Assembly: GCF_934643405.1 (NCBI RefSeq)
Contig: NZ_CAKUCL010000300.1
Coordinates: 1-8,043 of the forward strand
DNA length: 8,043 nt
Direction: 5' to 3'
Source of the DNA: an uncultured Actinoplanes sp.
Lineage (GTDB): Bacteria > Actinomycetota > Actinomycetes > Mycobacteriales > Micromonosporaceae
A program made the position numbers and the translations under genes. Each line of letters begins with the position of its first letter. Within the stretch, counting starts at the first letter, position 1. This document shows positions 4,909 through 8,043 of the stretch, in pieces. The notes below the pieces were generated by a model that made no database searches, had not been told where the DNA came from, and was given only the letters and a program-made list of their open reading frames with translations.

Positions 4909-5685
4909 ATGCGCATCGGAGCCCATGTCGATCCCGCCGACCCGCTGGAGGCCGCAGCCGCCCGCGGGGCCGACGCCGTGCAGTTCTTCCTCACCGACCC
5001 GCAGGGTTACAAAACGCCCAAGCCGCGTGAGGATGCGGCCGCGCTGCGGGCGTCCGAGGTGGACGTCTACATCCACGCGCCCTACATCGTGAACGTCGCC
5101 TCGCCCAACAACCGGATCCGCATCCCGAGCCGCAAGCTGCTCATGGCGCACGCCCGGGCGGCCGCCGAGCTCGGCGCGAAGGGGCTGATCGTGCACGGTG
5201 GTCACGTCGGCAAGGACGCCGATCTGTCCGCCGGTTTCGACAATTGGCGCAAAGCCTTCGAGTATGCGGAGAAGGACGGCGGTCTGCCCCTGCCGATCCT
5301 GATCGAGAACACGGCCGGCGGCGACAACGCGTGCGCCCGCCGCTTCGACGATCTGGCCCGGCTGTGGGACGCGGTGGGCTCGTTCGGCGCCGGGTTCTGC
5401 CTGGACACGTGCCATGCGTTCGCCGGCGGCGAAGACCTCACCGGGGTCGTCGACCGGGTCAAGGCGATCACCGGCCGCATCGACCTGATCCACGCCAACG
5501 ACTCCAAGGGCGCATTCGACTCCGGCCAGGACCGGCATGACAACCTGGGCAATGGCAAGATCGATCCGGAACTGGTGGTGGCCGCGATCCGGGCCGCCGG
5601 AGCGCCGGCCGTCGTCGAGACGCCGGGCGGCGTCGAGGGGCAGACCGCCGACATCACTCTCCTTCGGGAGCGGGCGGGCCGCTGA
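4909..5685 (+). CDS. nfo: Endonuclease IV (AP endonuclease, family 2)
   Basis: The enzyme cuts the backbone 5' to abasic sites and removes 3' blocking groups in base-excision repair. The 258 residues form the TIM barrel of the family; E. coli Nfo has about 285. Aligning by motif, the nine ligands of the trinuclear zinc centre all appear present: H56 (Y-I-H-A-P-Y), H96 (V-H-G-G-H), E133 (L-I-E-N-T-A-G-G), D166 and H169 (C-L-D-T-C-H), H195 (I-H-A-N-D-S-K), D208 and H210 (D-R-H-D-N-L-G), and E237 (V-V-E-T-P-G-G). The ATG is the first residue of the barrel (M-R-I-G-A-H) and has no upstream ribosome-binding site, consistent with a leaderless message. The membrane-protein gene follows 21 bp later and may be cotranscribed. 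Confidence 0.97.
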   Translation: MRIGAHVDPADPLEAAAARGADAVQFFLTDPQGYKTPKPREDAAALRASEVDVYIHAPYIVNVASPNNRIRIPSRKLLMAHARAAAELGAKGLIVHGGHVGKDADLSAGFDNWRKAFEYAEKDGGLPLPILIENTAGGDNACARRFDDLARLWDAVGSFGAGFCLDTCHAFAGGEDLTGVVDRVKAITGRIDLIHANDSKGAFDSGQDRHDNLGNGKIDPELVVAAIRAAGAPAVVETPGGVEGQTADITLLRERAGR

Positions 5686-5706
5686 CGCGCCGACAAGGGG
5701 AGGGTC

Positions 5707-7935
5707 ATGACCACCGAGCAGCCGAAGCCGACCGCTCGGCCGGACGAGGCGCTGCGCCCGGCGGCCCCGGCGGCGGTCCGCACGGACGCCCCCGCGTCCG
5801 AAGTGGGCAGTGGTCACGGCCGGGGCGGGAGACCGGCGGCGGAGAGTGAGGTCGCCCGAGCGGCCCGGCTGACCGGCGGCGAGCCGGCCGCAGCACCCCG
5901 GCCGGCGAACGCCACCGAGCCGGCCAAACCCGCCGAGCCCGCGAAAGCGAGCGAACCAGACGAGAGATCGGCGATGACGGCCGAGGCGCCGGCTGTGGCC
6001 GGCAAGCCGCCCGCCGCCCGGCGCGGTCTCTTCCGCAGGCGGCCATCCGCCGAGTCCGCCATACCAGACCCATCACCCGAAGCGACGAAGCCGGCCGAGG
6101 CGCCACAGCCGACGGACGTCCAGAAGCGGATCGAGCCTCTCCCCGCCGAGCGCCCGCCCGGCGCCCCGCAGGACCCCTGGACCGCCTTCGCCACCGACAC
6201 GGAACGCCCGCCCGGCTGGTTCGGCCGCACGATCCGCACGGTCCGGCGTTCGTTCATCCACGAGTACGCCCTGGTCACGTACGCGAGCGTGGTCCTCGCC
6301 GTCGCCCTGACCTGGCCCACTCTGCAATATCCGCTGCACACCCTGCCGCAGGACATCTGGGACCCGTCGCGCCAGGCGTGGCAGATCGCCTGGAGCGGCC
6401 ACATCCTGATCACCGATCCGGTCCGGTTGTGGCAGTCCAACGCGTTCTACCCTGAGCCCAACAGCTTCGCGTTCGGCGACAGCCTGCTCGGCTACGCCCC
6501 GGCCGGCATGCTCGGCGAGGGTCCGCTGGCCGCCACCCTCCGGTACAACATCCTCTTCGTGCTGGCCCACGCGCTGCTCGCGATCGGCGGATACGCCCTG
6601 GTCCGCCAGCTCGGCTCGGGCCGCACCGGAGCGGCCGTCGCGGCGGTCGCCATCGCGTACGCACCGTGGCGCCTCGCCCAGGAGGGCCACCTCGACATCG
6701 TCTCGGCCGGCGGCATCCCGCTCGCCCTGGCCATGCTCGCCCGCGGTCACGGCTGGTCGCTACGGCACGGCCGGCGCCAACGCCGTGCGGGTTGGGCCGC
6801 CCTCGGCTGGCTGGTCGCCGCCTGGCAGGTCAGCCTGGGTTTCTCGCTCGGCGTGCCGTTCCTCTACGTCCTCGGCCTGATCCTCGTGATCATGCTGATC
6901 GGGGTGCCGTTCCGCTGGTGGCGACGCCCCGCCCAGCGCCCGGTCCTCGGCTGGCGGCTGCTGCTCACCGACTCCCTCGGCGCCCTCGTCGTGGCCGGCG
7001 TCTCCGCGCTGATCGCCATCCCGTATTTCAAGGCTCCCGACGGCAGCAACGCCAAGGCCGAGATCACCTTCTTCTCGCCGCCGCTGCGCAGCCTGCTGAT
7101 CGGTCCCGCCGAGTCGCGCATCTGGGGTGCGCCGCACGAGGTGCCGCGCTCCTCGCTCGGCTGGCCTGCCGAAATGAGCCTGCTACCCGGTTTCGTCCTC
7201 TATGCCCTGGCGCTGGCCGGCCTGGCGTTCTCCATCTGGACCCTGTGGCAGCGCTTGCTCCTGCTCGTCGCGCTGGCCGCCACGACCATCCTCACGCTCG
7301 GCACGAACTTCTTCGGCGGCCGCTGGACGTACCTCCCGCTCTTCGGCCATCTCCCCGCGTCGCTTGGCCTGCGCATCCCCGGCCGCCTGATGTTCTGGGC
7401 GACCCTGTTGCTGGCGATCCTGGCCGCCGGCGCGGTGACCGAGTTCGTCCGCCGCGCCGAACACCTCGCCGAACAACGCATCCCACCGTGGCCCGGCCCC
7501 TGGCTGCGGCTCGCCACGCTGATCCCGCTCGCGCTGGTCCTGGGCGAAGGCTGGAACGCCACCGCGCATCCGCTCGTCCCCGCGCAACCCACCGCGATGC
7601 GCACGGTGAGCGGCCCGATGCTGGTCCTGCCCACCGCCGCGCTCACCGACCAGACCGTCATGCTCTGGTCGACGACCCGTTTCCAGCCGATAGCCAACGG
7701 TTCCGGCGGCTTCGCGGCCGCCCGTCAGGCCGAGCTGCGCCGCAACGTCACGACGTTCCCCGACCAGCCGAGCATCGACTACCTGCGGGCCAACCACATC
7801 ACCACGGTCCTGCTGCTGCGCTCCGAGGTCGCCGGCACCCCCTGGGAGCGAGCCGGCGATCTCCCGGTCGAGGGCCTCCACATCCGCCGGGAGGATCTCG
7901 ACGACGCGGTCATCTTCCGCTTGGACCCGAGCTGA
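5707..7935 (+). CDS. Polytopic membrane protein, probable GT-C-type glycosyltransferase
   Basis: The 742 residues have three parts. Residues 1-183 are a Pro/Ala/Glu-rich, probably disordered cytoplasmic region with no signal peptide. Residues 187-615 hold about ten hydrophobic segments (for example 187-205, 281-300, 306-320, 362-398, 422-439, 493-512, 515-531, 562-578, 600-615). Residues 616-742 are a mixed soluble tail. After the first helix lies Q-D-I-W-D-P (215-220), followed by W-Q-I-A-W (225-229). Acidic residues in this first outer loop are typical of GT-C enzymes, which use lipid-linked sugars, so D216 and D219 are the candidate catalytic acids. L-R-I-P-G-R-L (555-561) recalls the R-x-P-G-R-L seen in related actinobacterial membrane proteins. 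Substrate and product cannot be told. The start has AGGGGAGGG at 5696-5704, right before the ATG, and lies 21 bp after nfo. Confidence 0.85.
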   Translation: MTTEQPKPTARPDEALRPAAPAAVRTDAPASEVGSGHGRGGRPAAESEVARAARLTGGEPAAAPRPANATEPAKPAEPAKASEPDERSAMTAEAPAVAGKPPAARRGLFRRRPSAESAIPDPSPEATKPAEAPQPTDVQKRIEPLPAERPPGAPQDPWTAFATDTERPPGWFGRTIRTVRRSFIHEYALVTYASVVLAVALTWPTLQYPLHTLPQDIWDPSRQAWQIAWSGHILITDPVRLWQSNAFYPEPNSFAFGDSLLGYAPAGMLGEGPLAATLRYNILFVLAHALLAIGGYALVRQLGSGRTGAAVAAVAIAYAPWRLAQEGHLDIVSAGGIPLALAMLARGHGWSLRHGRRQRRAGWAALGWLVAAWQVSLGFSLGVPFLYVLGLILVIMLIGVPFRWWRRPAQRPVLGWRLLLTDSLGALVVAGVSALIAIPYFKAPDGSNAKAEITFFSPPLRSLLIGPAESRIWGAPHEVPRSSLGWPAEMSLLPGFVLYALALAGLAFSIWTLWQRLLLLVALAATTILTLGTNFFGGRWTYLPLFGHLPASLGLRIPGRLMFWATLLLAILAAGAVTEFVRRAEHLAEQRIPPWPGPWLRLATLIPLALVLGEGWNATAHPLVPAQPTAMRTVSGPMLVLPTAALTDQTVMLWSTTRFQPIANGSGGFAAARQAELRRNVTTFPDQPSIDYLRANHITTVLLLRSEVAGTPWERAGDLPVEGLHIRREDLDDAVIFRLDPS

Positions 7936-7946
7936 CGAGTACGGTC

Positions 7947-8043
7947 GTGGCAGCGGCACAACCGCAGAACGCGGCCACCCGGCTTTGGCGGGCCCGGCTG
8001 GGTGCCACGAACGCCCTCACCCGGCCGCCGGGCGGAGCTGCGG
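7947..8043 (+). CDS. Possible start of a further gene (3' partial)
   Basis: GTG at 7947 opens a frame that runs to the window edge without a stop (32 codons), reading M-A-A-A-Q-P-Q-N and then an Ala/Arg-rich stretch. It lies 11 bp after the previous stop. No clear ribosome-binding site is visible, and open frames of this length are common in GC-rich DNA. The product is unrecognised, and the region may be noncoding or the start may lie further right. Confidence 0.35.
   Translation, partial: MAAAQPQNAATRLWRARLGATNALTRPPGGAA

Noticed and set aside
4312..5817. 501-codon open frame on the minus strand, opposite nfo
   Set aside because: It is antisense to nfo, which has all nine metal ligands, and overlaps the signal-peptide gene in another frame. 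Its composition is typical of a GC-rich shadow frame.

Overview
The window comes from a high-GC actinobacterium, most likely Actinoplanes or a close relative in the Micromonosporaceae. The evidence is the strong GC bias at third codon positions, the actinobacterial sequences of S6, S18, L9, SSB and endonuclease IV, the rpsF-ssb-rpsR-rplI order, a TTG start on rpsF and an apparently leaderless nfo. The taxon is inferred from recalled family resemblance, not from a search.

Layout. Positions 1-1702 (+) hold the 3' part of a large low-complexity protein gene. It has two blocks of tandem peptide repeats and ends in three membrane helices; its start lies left of the window. It converges on rplI, and a GC-rich hairpin with a U-tract for the minus strand separates them (1711-1751). 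Positions 1769-3552 (-) carry the conserved operon rpsF (S6), ssb, rpsR (S18) and rplI (L9). A candidate promoter and a leader with two strong hairpins lie upstream of rpsF (3581-3696). Position 3699-3728 is the terminator of the preceding gene, 3840-4784 (-), which encodes an exported protein of unknown function with a C-terminal membrane anchor. After a 124-bp divergent intergenic region comes nfo (endonuclease IV, 4909-5685, +). It is followed 21 bp later by a 742-codon polytopic membrane protein that looks like a GT-C glycosyltransferase (5707-7935, +). The start of a further plus-strand gene may lie at 7947.

How the parts work together. The four-gene operon combines three ribosomal proteins with the replicative single-stranded DNA-binding protein. 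S18 here lacks all four cysteine/histidine zinc ligands, although this operon position holds a zinc-ligand S18 in the Streptomyces and Mycobacterium sequences I recall.

Most unusual region. The 192-bp rpsF-ssb gap contains three tandem 41-bp units. Each can fold into an RNA hairpin, and one helix pair changes consistently between copies. They are followed by a possible 9-codon leader ORF whose coding sequence overlaps a second, composite hairpin just ahead of the ssb ribosome-binding site. Together this looks like an undescribed cis-acting RNA device that could set ssb expression independently of rpsF. The parts are visible in the sequence; the function is inference.
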